Assembly: GCF_019320115.1 (NCBI RefSeq)
Contig: NC_089598.1
Coordinates: 27,509,491-27,573,490 of the forward strand
Direction of reading: 5' to 3'
Source of the DNA: Miscanthus floridulus
Taxonomy: Eukaryota > Streptophyta > Magnoliopsida > Poales > Poaceae
DNA: 64,000 nt
In this document: piece by piece, positions 34,312-46,800 of the stretch
Layout: the number at the start of each line of letters is the position of its first letter
Numbering within the stretch: position 1 is the first letter of the stretch
Program-made: the position numbers and the translations under genes
Notes under the pieces: model-generated
Databases searched by the model: none
What the model was told of the DNA's origin: nothing
The model's input: the letters and a program-made list of their open reading frames with translations, nothing else

Positions 34312-35322
34312 TCCCTTATCGCTCGTAGCTAGGAGAAATCTCGATTCCTCCGTGAGCAGAAGGTGGAATAGGACCGCCTCACTGAGGAGGCCCGACTACG
34401 TAGAGATGTGAGCGCCTAGCTTGTTGCTGCCCAACAGCGGGTGGCCGAGATAACTCCCTTGGCCGAGGAGGCAGCCGGTCTCCAACAGCAGGAGGCCGAG
34501 GTGCATCAGGACGTAGAGGAGGCCGAGAGGATGTTCCAGGATCTATCGGCGTGGGCACGGCAGGACGAGGATGCCAGAGTCCAGAAGGAGCGGGACGATC
34601 TGCTCTAGAGGGACACCAAGGCCCGCCAGCGGGCCCTCGACCTCCTGGCCGAAGTAGAGAAGGCGTGGGAGCTCAAGCTAGGAGTAGAGGAGAGATCCAC
34701 TGCCCTGCAGCAGAGGGCGAGCCTAGACGCCGGGGCGATAGCCCAGCTGCACAAGGAGCGGGACGAGCTATGCTAGATTGCGGAGAGACTCCGCTCGAAG
34801 CACGGCGTGGCCCACAAGGAGCGTGACCAGACCGTCCGAGAGTGCGACGAGGCGCGTTAGGAGGTTAGCTCCCTCTGGGCTGATCTTAGAACTGCGGTAG
34901 CTCGAAGGCTGGAGGCCGAGAGCATTTCCGCTAGGCTGGTCATGGAGCTGACGGAGACACGGGGGATCCTTTAGGCAGAGAGCGATGAGCACGATCTCCT
35001 ACGCGCTGTCGTCGGGGTGGTCTTCAATGACCTAGGGGTGGCACGGCCGGAGGGAACCAGCTCGCTTGCGGCCTCTGCTACTGTAGACATCACGGCGTGG
35101 GTGCGCCAACTTGAGGAGGACACTTTTCACGTTGGGATCATCCAAGCCTTTGCTATTGCCCGCTCTCATTATTCGAAGAGCATTGACTTGGAGACAATGG
35201 GCCTCGGCTTCGTGCCAGGCTACGAAGGCTCCGAGCTGGATGAGATCGAGACGGCTGTGACTCCTATTGCACGGAACTTAGCAAACAAAATCAAAGACAT
35301 AGTGCTCCCATGGAGGGGATAG

Positions 35323-37366
35323 TTAGTCGAATGGGTCTGATAGACATTATCTGTAATCTGTGGACATGTGTCGGCACTTTTGTGTCTTGAAAATAGATTC
35401 GTAATTTTGTTTCGTTAAACAAATTTGTAATTTCGTTTGGTTTGAACTTGCTTTCCATCCTTTTTGTATTAAAAAATGGGGCTCATGCAATCCGCTCCTT
35501 CCATTTATTAAGACCGTAGGGCCCGAGGTGTGTAAGAGGGAAACTTCGATTATGCTGGTGAGCAAAGTTACCGTAGCCATCGGGGCGTGGGTTTTTTGTA
35601 GTCTGACCAGGCATGCTCAGCTATTCGTTCCCACAAACCTTGCCACTAACTTTTAACATGAGGAAGAGGTCCGACGCAGTGACTGTTTCAAAAAAAGGAG
35701 GTATTTATACCTTTATCAGCCCCCGAGTGAGATCTAACACCTTACGGTTGCTAGGGTTGAATGTCACTAGAGACCGAAGAGAGGATAGCGAAACTACTCT
35801 TGTATTCGTACGTACCCCTTGCTTAGGATTTTAGCTATTGTTATGCGATCATACGTTCGGTCTCCTTATAAGTCCGACCTTCCCCGAGCCCCCGTGCGTG
35901 GCGGGGATTCGGTCAAAGGCTGGCTCATTTTTGTGACTGTCGCCCCGTCCGTGGTTTTTGCAACCGGAGGGGTTGAGGCGACGTCACTTGCCTCGATGGC
36001 TCAAGTGACACACTTGATGAGCTGGCTAACAGGGATGTTCGAACGGAATCCAGTCCCGTCGCTCATGATAGGGTCGGCAATCCGTTTCTCCTTAACCCAT
36101 CTTCCAACATATTCCCCCTTAATGGGGATTATATGGGCTCGGCTAGAGGCTGGATTGAACGAGAAGGTTGAGATGACCCTATCCGCCTCTATGCGGGTTG
36201 GGCGAAGGCCACTGAGGCTCATCTATGTTTTCTCCCCTGGCTCTTATTCGATGTGAGGTAGCCTTAGGCCCTTCGCGGGACGGCCTTCAAACCTCAGTCT
36301 CTCAATCTAGGATCGGACGGCTCGAGCCCCCGAGCCCCTTGGGGTCTGATAGGAGTCGGCCGTGTTTCATGCATCACCCCGTCCTCGGTTTCTGCAACCA
36401 GAGGGGCTGAGCTAACGACACTTGCCTTGATCGCTCGAGTGTTGCGCTCAATGAGCTCGCTAATGGGCACGTTCGAGTGGAATCCGGGTCCGTCATCCGC
36501 TGACGGGGTCGACAGAGCCCTCATGTGGTATTCCACTACTTCTTAACCCGCCTTTCGGTAGATGCCCGAGCCGTTCGATAGGCTCAGGTGGCCCATTGGA
36601 CTCTCCTCAATGGAGATTCTATGGGTTTTGGTTCGAGGTTAGAATCGAACGAGAAAGGTCAAGATGTCCCTATCCGCTTCTGAGCGGGGTCAGGCAAGGC
36701 CGCTAGGGCTCATCTTGGTTTTCCTCCCTTGGCTCTATTTGACATGAGGCGGCCTTGAGCCCTTCATGGGACGACCTTCGAACCTCAGTCAGTTGCCTCT
36801 CATATCGAATGAGGCGACTACCGCTTCATGACGCGACGCGAAGCGTTGAGATGTAGCAATTGCATATGCAATGCTTAGATATATGGGATGAATGTATGAT
36901 ATAATGGAAATGAAAGCGAGGGTCGGTGATGTTACCTTGGTGGCATGAGTTAAGGGAAGCTCTTACCAGACATGTCTGTGTGGGGTTCAGGTCCGACATT
37001 TGAGATGGGGCCAGTGTAACCTGCACGAGCATCGCAATTTTTTGTTTCTGTCTCTCGGCAGCGATCCGATCCGTTCGATTGACTTGGGTGATCTGACAGC
37101 TTCTCCTTGAAGGAGATTCTGCAGGTAGACCCCTCCGAACCCTTCTTGAGAAGGCGAATGCTAAAGCTTGGGGTGCGGGGACAAAGAATTCGATCACATT
37201 GGTGAACAAAAAATGCCATAGCCACTAGGGCGTAGGGTATAGCGGTTCGACCAGTTTTTCTCAAAGTTTACACCTGCACACCGTGCCTCTGGTTTTTAAA
37301 CGTAAGTATGGGTCAGGCAAAGAGAATGTCTAAATGAGTAGACACTCTCGGCAGCTCTCGGGCGTT
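35323..37366 (+). repeat. Tail of antisense cassette 1 with two tandem units of roughly 400 bp
   Basis: The blocks 35940-36301 and 36381-36796 are diverged copies (CCCCGTCC.TGGTTT, TTGCCT.GAT.GCTC, GGGA.GTTCGA, CCTTCGAACCTCAGTC phrases in the same order). In addition a 38-bp phrase (GGTGAGCAAAG..ACCGTAGCCATCGGGGC) occurs at 35554-35591, degraded at 37199-37237, and again after antisense gene 2 at 56788-56825. No protein-coding signal. Confidence 0.6.
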
Positions 37367-37371
37367 GTCCA

Positions 37372-40300
37372 TGTAACACCCCTGATGTTACGAGCTTATT
37401 TAGCACCGCGATTGAGGCCTAAGGAAAATTTTCAAAGCGAGTTTTCTCATATTTTGGATTTAAAACATACTTGAGGCAATAAGTGAATCCTGTGCGACTT
37501 AGTGTTGTGGATTCAAATCAACTCTCAAGTTAAATTACGTAGTGCGTAGAAATATTTAGGAGTGTCCGATAACGATTCTAGCAAATAAATAGCGAACGGC
37601 TTATTTAATTGATTAAGCATGAAAATCAACGTTTTACAAATAAAATAAAATCCAATAATAAATAGAACTATATATATATACTCGTGGGTTTATTTTGTTA
37701 AGCACGAACTGACGAGAAAGAGAGGGCAGCAGTTTTGTTTATTTTTCCTGGCGTACAGCATACTCGTTGTAGGGCAATTATTCACTGTCTCGTTCCCGTC
37801 GTGGTTCTGCACCCCGGCGCGTCGTTTTGCCCGCGTCACTAGCCTTATCATGCCCATGCCCCGCTAAGCGCCACCATTCGACTGCCCGTTTCATCGCGTC
37901 ATCTCTATTGCAATGAATGTCGCTGTATGCCTTGCCTGTCTCTGCGGCCGCGGTCTTCTCTGTGCCAACCGGCATGCTCTGCCAGCAACGTTGGGCCGGA
38001 CCATCCTGCCATGTTTAGGAAGTTGGCCGGATCACTCATGTTGTTTTCTTCCTCCTTTTCTATTTCTGCTGCATCGGCCTTGTCTGCCGTGCCAAACCAC
38101 TGCTCGCTCTGTCCTCGGTCTTTGCTTTTCCCTCTCTCTCTCTGCCTTGGTTTCTTGCTGTAGATAAACGTACACAAGCTGACACTCGACTATACGTTCT
38201 AGCATTGTCTCTGCGGCCAGCACTTTTCAGCACATATATATATACACACATATGATGCCTCATGCCTGTAACAATGTCGAGTTCAACAATGTCTAAAGTA
38301 GCAAGCTGATTAGGTTCAGGGATTTATTATAGAGCACTATATATATATACACACACACATACACACACTATCCGCTGAGCACCCGCCTACGCCAGCGTCC
38401 TTGCTGTTGCCGTGTCTCTCTGCCTTGATTGCCTCTGTACCTGCCGAGACATGTTAGCGCAGTGGTTCACGTGGAGCTTCCTACACGATGCAACGCAGAG
38501 GCCGAGTAGCTATTGCTGCTGCTGTCCATGCTGCTTGTTCGATTTCTCTTGCTTGTGACAGCGAGTGGTCTTGTCCATTTTTTTTAATGGAAGCACAGCA
38601 GTCACGGCTCACCTTTTTGAGCACCAGCAGCAGCGAGTTTTCAGCACAGCAGCCAAACCATTGCAGCTGCAAGCGGCTCCTGTTCTTGCGAGCCGTCTTC
38701 CCCGCCGCTGGCCACTGAGCTCACCGAACCGAGCTCCGCCATGTTTTTCTAGTGGTGGCTCTGCCGGTCGGGATCGTCGCTGACGCCACCGCCATGGACA
38801 CTGTGATTGCCGTGCACATGGACGGGAACCTCCCAAGCTTTCGCTGCGCCACCCAACCTCGTCAACCATCTCATGGTGAGCTCCTACTGCTCTAATCGTA
38901 GATGGATGGATTATTTTGGCACTGAGCCGGCCGGAGCCGCGTCGCCATGCTCGCACAAGCAAGCAGAGCAAGCAGCCAGTCGTGCTCGCTTGTTAGCTTT
39001 GGCTTGTTAGCTTGATGGTGTCACTCCGACATCATGCGCGATTTATGGCCGTTCTCCTTTAGAAAAAGAATTCCAGAAATACAATAGAAATACACCGATC
39101 CTAACCTCTTCACTCATGACTAGGTTTCACCGATGGACTGGGCCGGTTTGGTGGCCGTTGCCCTTTTAATTTTCTAAAAGTACGTGTTAATTTAGTCTCG
39201 GAAATAAACTGGTAAAATTCGTAGGAAATCATAGAAAAATCATAAAAATGTCAAACCAGTTTTGTTAGTCTCCTAAAATCATGATCTACCTGTTAGTATA
39301 GTTTGTTCACATAGTATGATAATATTCTTAGAAGCTATATAATTAATTTAAGGTACTTAATATTATAAAATATAAACTTGTAGGAATTTTCATGATAAAT
39401 TGGTAATATAGTTGAACCTGAAATTTGTACAGTAGGTTCCTAGCAAAATTAGGTACTCACTGTAATATTTTTGTAGCTCCAGAATGATCAGTTCGCTAGG
39501 TAGCTAATGATGCTCTATTTCGAATGAGGATTAAGTCGATAGAATAAAATAAAGAAACACCTTGGTTTATATAACTAAAATAATTGTGGGGAAATAATGC
39601 CTTATCCGACAACATGTATATGTAGCCTAAGTACGGTTGTCGTTAGAATTAGCCCGTTAACTCAAGAGGCGTATGTCGTATTTTACGAGTCACGATTACA
39701 ATTGATTAATTACATCTTTGCATTGCATCGCATGCATATCATATAGGTACGATGATGGATCAACGGATGGATCAAAGGATGATTGGGAATCCGAAGAGGG
39801 TGTAATGGTATTCTCTCCAGGAGATGATGCAATGGGCTTTCTATTCAGATGATGTGGATGATCTGAAGATGCTGATACTAACTTTTTAATATATCTTACC
39901 CAGGCAAGCCCCGGTGCATAACCCCTACTTTTCTGCAGTTTAAATTATATTTGTGCATTAAGTTTTAAGGAGCTGAATGAAACCCACTTGCATATATATA
40001 TTTATCCCATGAATCTTACTAGTATGATAGAATCGTGTAGAATGCTATGCTACAGGACTCCGGTAGAAGTCGAGTGATGGCTGTCACTCACGAGAGATAG
40101 AAAATATATTATTGGATTACTATCACTTGAAAAATATAAATGGTGGAAAGGAAAAATGGTGACCGGGCAGGGATATGGTTTGGGTATTGGTTGGTGTAAG
40201 AGGTTGTGTCGCCGTGGACGCGGGGCATGGCTTGGTTACACTGCTTTCCCTGTCTGTGTCAATTAAGGACCGGTCATTGCATAAGGCTCTAGGCAAGTCA

Positions 40301-41195
40301 CAGACTTATTATCCCGAGCACATACTTGAGTATGGGTGCTTGGAAGACTTGTTGCTCTCTTGTCATGGATCCGGCTCTTTCCGGACCGACTGTTAGGGTT
40401 TAATTTGGTGGAGGAGGTCGTTGCACCGCACTGAGTCTGAGACTCAGGGGCGGGGGATTGGAGTCCCAGTTTGGATGGGGACCTAGACACCCAGCACAGG
40501 AGAGTGATGGGTTGGTCCTGCTTGTGCCTGGGGTACAAGCGGGGCATGTGTTTTTGGGGTACCCAGCTGGGGGCATTGATTCACGAATCGTCGAGAAATC
40601 CAGTACGACTCGTCTGTGGCCTAGCATCGTAGTAAGAACAGGAAGATGCAAGATGGAAGATGGAAAAAGGAAATCTGATTGCTTACCACCTGCTTGAAAG
40701 TAGCACAGGTGCTTACATAGAATGGTTAGTTAATGAACCAATGCGGCTATTAATAAAAATCAAATATAAGGACGCACGCTTAGTAATGCTTCCTGCAAAT
40801 ACAACCCACAAGCCAGATAGCCTTGCATATCCTTGGAGTCTTTTCTTTTCTCCTATCGGGTAAGTCTTGCTAAGTACAATTGAGTACTCAGGGTTTTATT
40901 CCCCCTGTTGCAGGTGACAGGTGGATGCTAAAGCTGACTCTTGTGTGTGGATTCCTCCTGGTGGGCTCAGCGAGGAATCCTTTACGCTGCGATCGTAGTT
41001 GTTATTTATAACTCTCACCAAATGCTTTTATAAATGAAAGTTTCATAATCTGTTGTCATAGTTTATATATCAATACTTCATCATGTCATGAACAGATATT
41101 TATTTCCGCTGTAATTCTGATCACATGTTCATATTCCGTTGTTACATTAAATTGTTCATAACTCTGATATTATGATTACATTCCACTGCCATAAT
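37372..41195 (+). repeat. 5' LTR of the long-LTR element, cut before its end
   Basis: Aligns with 51169 to about 55012. The final 230 bp or so of the LTR are missing. ORFs within it, such as 40175-40396, have counterparts in the 3' LTR and are not supported as genes. Confidence 0.85.
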
Positions 41196-42360
41196 TCTCT
41201 TTTCTCATATGTTCACCTTTCAACAAAGCTTCCTTATCTTCTTGGTCCTAAGGAGAATCTACCACCAATCTTAAAAACATTAATGATCCTAGTTAAGTTA
41301 TTCAAACTGGGAATACAACTCTTAACCCTTGGTGTTACTTGAACCTTCTTAGCACAATTCTCCGTTGCTAAGGGCATCAGCCATGACTTCGCTTCTCGAA
41401 GTGATAGCACTTTTCCGAGTCACAATTAATCTCATTCCAACGAGGTTATCACAAGCTCAAGACCAACTTGGTGAAGATGTCCTATATACTCTTGTGATCC
41501 TTCTAGATGTCACTTTTACTTTCAAGAAGATGGTACTTCCATTCTCCACAATGGATAGCTCCAGATAACATGTTAGTTCAACTTACGCATATAAGGACAC
41601 ATCCCACACCTTGATAAGGTGCATCATTGTAGATACAAAGCTCTCGTCCTGATCTGACAAAGCTAATACTTAGGTTTTACTTTGACCTCTTGGACTCCTT
41701 CAAACACTTGGCTAAAGTCGCTTGATCCAAACTAACTCAAAAGCTTCTCCGGTAGCTTTATCAACATCTTGCTGGTCTTGGATAAACTTCCTTTTAACCA
41801 AACCTCATTATTTAATACTCTGAGTTCTCTCCTACATCCTTGAGTACCACCACGCTTCCGCTACGCAAACTCGAACGTATGATACTTCATCTTACCAATT
41901 CTTCCACTTGACTACCCCCCTTAAGATAAGGTAAAGTAGGGGACACCAAAGTATAGCTTGCATCATCTTGTGATTGAAGTCTACTGTTGTCCAAAATTTT
42001 CTTAGGGTTTTTTTTAATCGTCCAAAATTAGAGATATGAACCGATTAAAGATAGGCTGCTTCGAAGACAAGATGGGAGAACAGAAGAAAACCGTAACCCA
42101 ACTATTTATTTCATTAATCCTTATACCTTAAACCTATGAACTAAATGAAATTGCGGGAATACCCAACAAGATCATTGCAATCATTACAAAGATGCAAAAC
42201 AAGCATAAACATAATGACAATTCGACAAAGCACTTAAAAATGCATAACTCATTCTTTGACTCAACTTGTGATACTATCATTTTTATTATATAAGGGGCAC
42301 AACTCCTATCCTTAACTAAGGATCTTGGATAGTCTAGCATAACCTCTTCATTCACCACTC
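41196..42360 (-). other. Noncoding remnant at the truncated end of the derivative
   Basis: AT-rich. On the minus strand 41340-41430 reads SRSEVMADALSNGE, which could be a worn form of the RNase H end (NVVADALSRKE), but this is weak. The stretch 42040-42150 resembles the leader spacer at 3190-3330 of the related element. Nothing else recognised. Confidence 0.35.
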
Positions 42361-42597
42361 TCACCAATTGCTTCTTTCAGGTTGGTTATCACTGACACAT
42401 TCTGGTGATAGTCCAGTAGTGATCTGACTCTGGCTACTTCCTTGGTGTAATTGTTGATTCTTCTTTGGGCAATATTTAACATAATATCCTTCCTGCTGGC
42501 AATGATAACACTTCCTCTTAGCTGGATCTCTTGTGATGTCATACTCCATAGAATTGTTGCTTAGAGCATTGTCAGCTTGCTGATTCTGTAAGTTCAT
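42361..42597 (-). pseudogene. Gag zinc-knuckle segment located downstream of protease
   Basis: The frame MNLQNQQADNAL... includes KRKCYHCQQEGYYVKYCPKK. This has the spacing of a CCHC knuckle, but Tyr stands where His is required, a change reachable by one C-to-T transition. In an ordinary gypsy element the knuckle precedes protease, but here it follows it, 40 bp after a stop. The segment is therefore out of place, most simply through rearrangement or recombination between gag copies. Confidence 0.6.
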
Positions 42598-42636
42598 CTT
42601 TGTTTGACTAGACTACTTTTTTGCTCGCTTGATCTT

Positions 42637-43628
42637 TCAGGGTTGAAACTCCATGTAGGTGATTGTCCACCCATCTATGCATACCTCATGTGGAAAGAGT
42701 GGAGTAACCTTAGTTTGAGAAACTTCTAATTCTTTAGAGTCTGAGTTTAACTGACTAGGGATTGGAGCTGGATGTGACGATGTAATAGAACTCAAATGTT
42801 GATTGCTTCCTGATTCTGACTCTGGTGAGACCTCCTTTCTCTTCTTATCCACATTGTCCTCAGGTACATGCTGAATACCTTCATACTCAATTCTTTCTCC
42901 TGATGGTGTGGTTAGAAGCACCAAACGCTGGGCATTCTTTATCACTCCTTTACATGCTGACATCCATCCCATTCCAAGAATGACATCAATGTCCACTAAC
43001 TCTAATACAATAAGACTTGCTTCAAATTTCACCCCTTTGATGTTAAGACTAACTCTTGGGCACTTGCGGTTTGCCTTCATTTCTCCTCTTGGGGACTTAA
43101 CTATCATTGGTTCCTCATTGGAAGCATAGTTATCTTATGTTCCTTTACGTATGCACTAGAGATAAATGAATGTGAAGCTCTAGGGTCAAATAGCACTGTG
43201 GCGGAAGCTGAGTTTACTGGAATGAAACCATACACAACCTCCTTAGCTCCATGAGTGGTCGTCATATCCACATTATTCAATCTTCCTTGGATGTAGTTTC
43301 TCTTTGCTTTACTTCCTTGCTCCTGTTTCTTCTAGACCTTCTATTCTTGCTTCGGCTGTGGGCGATCCTGGCATTCATGTGTCGTCCTTCCAACATCTTT
43401 GTTGGACTTCATATTCTTCCAAGCTTCTGCTACTTGTCTCTTCACTAGTCCCTTTGGTATGTTGGTTTGACCTTGTGGCAAGCACTGTTGAAAACTCCTA
43501 GGTTGAGTCATTCCTTTTGGTGCTTGTTGTTGCACAGCTACAAACTTCTCCTTGTTGAATACAGTCAAGGACAACGTAGCTTGGTCCTCCTGACCTTTGA
43601 TACCGGTGGTCTCCTCATTACGATCCAT
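42637..43628 (-). pseudogene. Gag remnant and protease of the derivative
   Basis: It starts MDRNEETTGIKGQEDQ at 43628. A Gln-rich stretch leads to NYIQGRLNNVDM, then the protease: TVLFDPRASHSFISSAYVKEH (normal DSGAS, here DPRAS), SPRGEMKANRKCPRVSLNIKG, IVLELVDIDVILGMGWMSACKGVI and RLVLLTTPSGERIEYEG. After that comes a Ser/Pro/Glu-rich end (PESESGSNQHLSS...). The gag capsid core seen in the relative at 2170-2418 is absent. With Ser and Gly of the active site changed and stops in the frame, it is inactive. Confidence 0.7.
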
Positions 43629-43805
43629 CTATATAGACAAAGATAGAGGATTGAGAATAGAGACAAAGTTTTCATAACAGAAGAGGCTAAAGTGAGCATA
43701 AATTTTAGCAAATAACAAGGTTGGAGAGAAAACAAGAACTAAGCAAAGATGGAAGCATGCTAAAACGTCCAGTTCTAACTAGGCTTGCGTCCTACAGTCA
43801 GCATT

Positions 43806-43817
43806 GCTCTGATGCCA
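43806..43817 (-). promoter_or_regulatory. Primer-binding site of the derivative
   Basis: The minus strand reads TGGCATCAGAGC, one base from the usual initiator-Met tRNA complement, three bases from the LTR. Confidence 0.8.
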
Positions 43818-43820
43818 ATT

Positions 43821-46800
43821 TGTAGCACCTGGTTTTAAAGACAAAACCAGATACACACTATATGTGAGCCCAGGAAGTTAAATCTCACATATAGCCACAA
43901 ATCAGGGTAATATCAAAAGACAATACTTATTACATAATGTATTAGTAAAAGGAAAATAACCTCAGAGAATAGACAGCGGAAAGTTGACTCCGATCTTCTG
44001 GCGAAGACTCCAAATCCACAGGGACGACTGACTGGTTGACCACAAGCCAAACTCCTCTAGACTGGCAATCTAGTACCCATCCGGGATTTTTATCCAAGTA
44101 TAGAAAAGTAAAGCAAGCGTAAGTACATGTCGTACTTAACAATTATATCATGGGGTTCATGAGGCTGAAAAGGGTTGCCACTGGTTTAACTACGATTAGC
44201 TTTAATAGATCATCTTTTTAAGCAATTGAGTGGCAAAGAATTTATCATTCCCATAAACACATGATTAGGTAAACATGATAATGTATAGCATAAACAGTTG
44301 ATCATTAGTACCATTATCCATTAGTGATCATCTCTATTCCATAAGGGTCCAAGGCCGCTCGTGACCATGAGCACGGCTGTTATAATAGTTTTATACTCTA
44401 CAGAGTTTGTACACTTTCACTGTGAGTCATGATTTATCCTTTTGCCCAAGGTGATCAGCCTCTTGACCCACTACCAAGGAAGGTCAGTAGGGTTCACTAT
44501 GAAGCCTTTCAAAGGTTCATCTAACAAGTTAGGGCCTCTAGGCGTATGTGGCCCATCTCTAGGAGTGGCACACGTGGGCATCGCAGCACGATACACACAA
44601 CCTAGCAGAAAAGGAAACATACCCTCATGCGCCGTAAAGGTAACCACTAACAAGCTAGAAAAGGTCTTCATACTGAGCTAAAGCCAGAGCCATATAGCCC
44701 TCACAGCTATACTGTAAGTCCCGGATGATCGCTTACAGATAAGTCCTTAGGGAGAGAAATCTGAAGCATTTAGAAAAGTAGCTAAATACTCCAGCCCCCT
44801 ATGTCCATGTTGCTAAAAAGTCATGTTTTAATGTTTATTGCATATATCATTAGTCAAGTTACAAGATCATGGTTTTGATTAAGCACTAGCAAAAACTACC
44901 CAATGTAATATCCCAAAGGTTTCAAGGTACAAGATATCAAATATCTAGGATATCCTTAATGGCAACAAGGGAGACACATGCAATATGAATTAAGTGATTA
45001 AATATGAATAGGTAACAAGGATAGTCTCATGCTATACTTGCCTTACACACCGATCCTTCGGTAAGCTTTATTCTTCGATGTCTTTCTTCTTCTTCTTGGA
45101 TCACCACGTGTGTCTCACCGACTGGACAATCGTAGAACACCACACCAACATCCATACACATACATGCATAGCATACAATTGCATCTATATCAGAACAATA
45201 CACCAATCATAGAAAAATAAGTAAAAGAGATTGAAATACGATTCTACGCATCGCTATGATCACACAGTCACGAGAGGCACGCTAATAGAAGCTACGATGA
45301 AAAAGATACATCTACCGAAAGATTTACTCGATATGTGGAAAAGAAAACTATAGGCTTCATTTATGTTAACTATATGAATTCATATACAAAAGATATTTTA
45401 TAAACAATATGGATTGATTTAAGTCAATTTTAGATTTAAATTATAAAACAAAAGTAAAACAAATTATATTTTATGTATAAAACTCAGTTGCATAATTAAT
45501 CAAGATATGATTTAAACCACGTTATTTCAGAAATATCAATATAGTAAACACTATTACTAACGCATAAATCTCGTCACTACAAATCTAATGCAACTTGAAC
45601 GAACTATTTCGGAGTTAGAATGAATAAGTTATGATTTAAACAAGTTTTGCTTTAGTTAAATAATAGATTAAATCTACCCATGAATTCCAAGTGTTGAAAA
45701 CATGCCTAACAGTTGTATAAACGTGTAGAAAACATAAATACGATCCTAACGCAATTTGAACAGGTCAAATCGGACTTAAAACGCAAAAGTTACGCATGAA
45801 ATAAGATTCAGTGGTATTTCTGTAAATAACTCGAACTCATTTTTGAATTAAAACAATTAAAATCTGAATTTAAACGGTTATTGGACTAAGCGCACTAATT
45901 CTGGAAACTACAGGGTCCTAAACGAATAAAAACAAGGCCTAAAAGAAATCATTTTGAACCGAATCGGACTACGGGTTAATTCACCGAAAACAAGGGGGCT
46001 ATTCTGCAAAACCGCACGGCTTGACTACGGGTTTGACCGCTCACTGACTGGACAGACATGGGGCGGCCGAGGATTGGTGCGGTGCACCACGTGGGTGTGG
46101 TCGCTGCTGACTTGGTGGGGTGGACTGAGTCCACGGGTCCCGGTGGACCGGTTACATAGCGAACAGGTATACTCTAATCATGACCGTCCGTGCTAGATCT
46201 AACGGCGCAGGGTGCTTGGGATGATCTCCACCGGCTGCGCAGTCTCGCCTGTGAGCCCTCCATGGCCGACGACGACTGTTGTTCATCAATACGGCATTCC
46301 AGTGTGTGAATCGACGAATGGAGAGCATGGGTAGGTGGAGGAGCTCACCGCGATGCGTCTGGAGGTGGTTGCGGCGTCCGGGGAGGCTCGGAAGGGGCGG
46401 TTGTCGACGGTGGCGATGACTAGAGAGAGAGGGAGGGCGCGGGTGAGGGAAATCCAAGCGATTCAAGACCAATTCGAGAAATTAGGGGTACCTACGGCTG
46501 CGTCGGGTCTTGGCAGAGCTCCAAGGCGCGTCGGCGATGTTGATTCGGTACTGGAGCAGCGAGGCTACGGCGGCGGTGGTGAACTTCGAGCGGCGAACAA
46601 AGAAGGGGCAGAGGGGAGGGCTCGGCTTGGGTCTTATAGGAGGGGGAGAGGCGTAGGAAAAAGGAAGGTAGCAGGCGGATGGTCTCCTGCCATCCGTGGG
46701 CGACGGCGGCCGCTTGCCTTGCATGGCCGCGCCATTGTCGGGAGCAAGAAAGGAAAACACGCGCGCGGGGAAGGAAAGGGAGGTGGTGGCTGACGGGCAG

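Larger units (their letters stand above)
32774..35322 (+). pseudogene. Antisense gene 1 of Tat-B (putative gypsy-type transposon domain plus coiled coil)
   Basis: Exon 1 (32774-33414) encodes MELWCRSDVTLQSLEGL..., YVVSFAHFHKWGF, FLRGLLHYYNVELHHLTPNGIQHIAAFVALCEGFLGI and FNLWWHFF, which I recognise as the 'putative gypsy-type transposon' domain (Pfam Transposase_28). The frame breaks after about 130 codons. Two GT-AG introns are visible: 33415-33490 and 34235-34311, both T-rich before the AG. Exon 2 is Ala/Val/Pro-rich. Exon 3 (34312-35322) is a long Glu/Arg/Ala coiled coil with several TAG stops, then an open end (VVFNDLGVARPEGTS to IVLPWRG). It lies between pol and the 3' LTR on the opposite strand, like gene 23 of maize Grande. 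Role unknown. Confidence 0.7.

Noticed and set aside
37905..38263. Matching ORF sets near 38 kb and 51.8 kb as a possible duplicated gene
   Set aside because: They are equivalent positions in the two LTRs of one element, not a duplicated gene.
40175..40396. 73-codon ORF present in both LTRs of the long-LTR element (also 53997-54218)
   Set aside because: Shared because the LTRs are copies; no start context, domain or frame conservation argument.
41340..41430. RNase H end of a gypsy element (MADALS)
   Set aside because: Only about six residues match; too little to call a domain, so left as a remark in the remnant entry.
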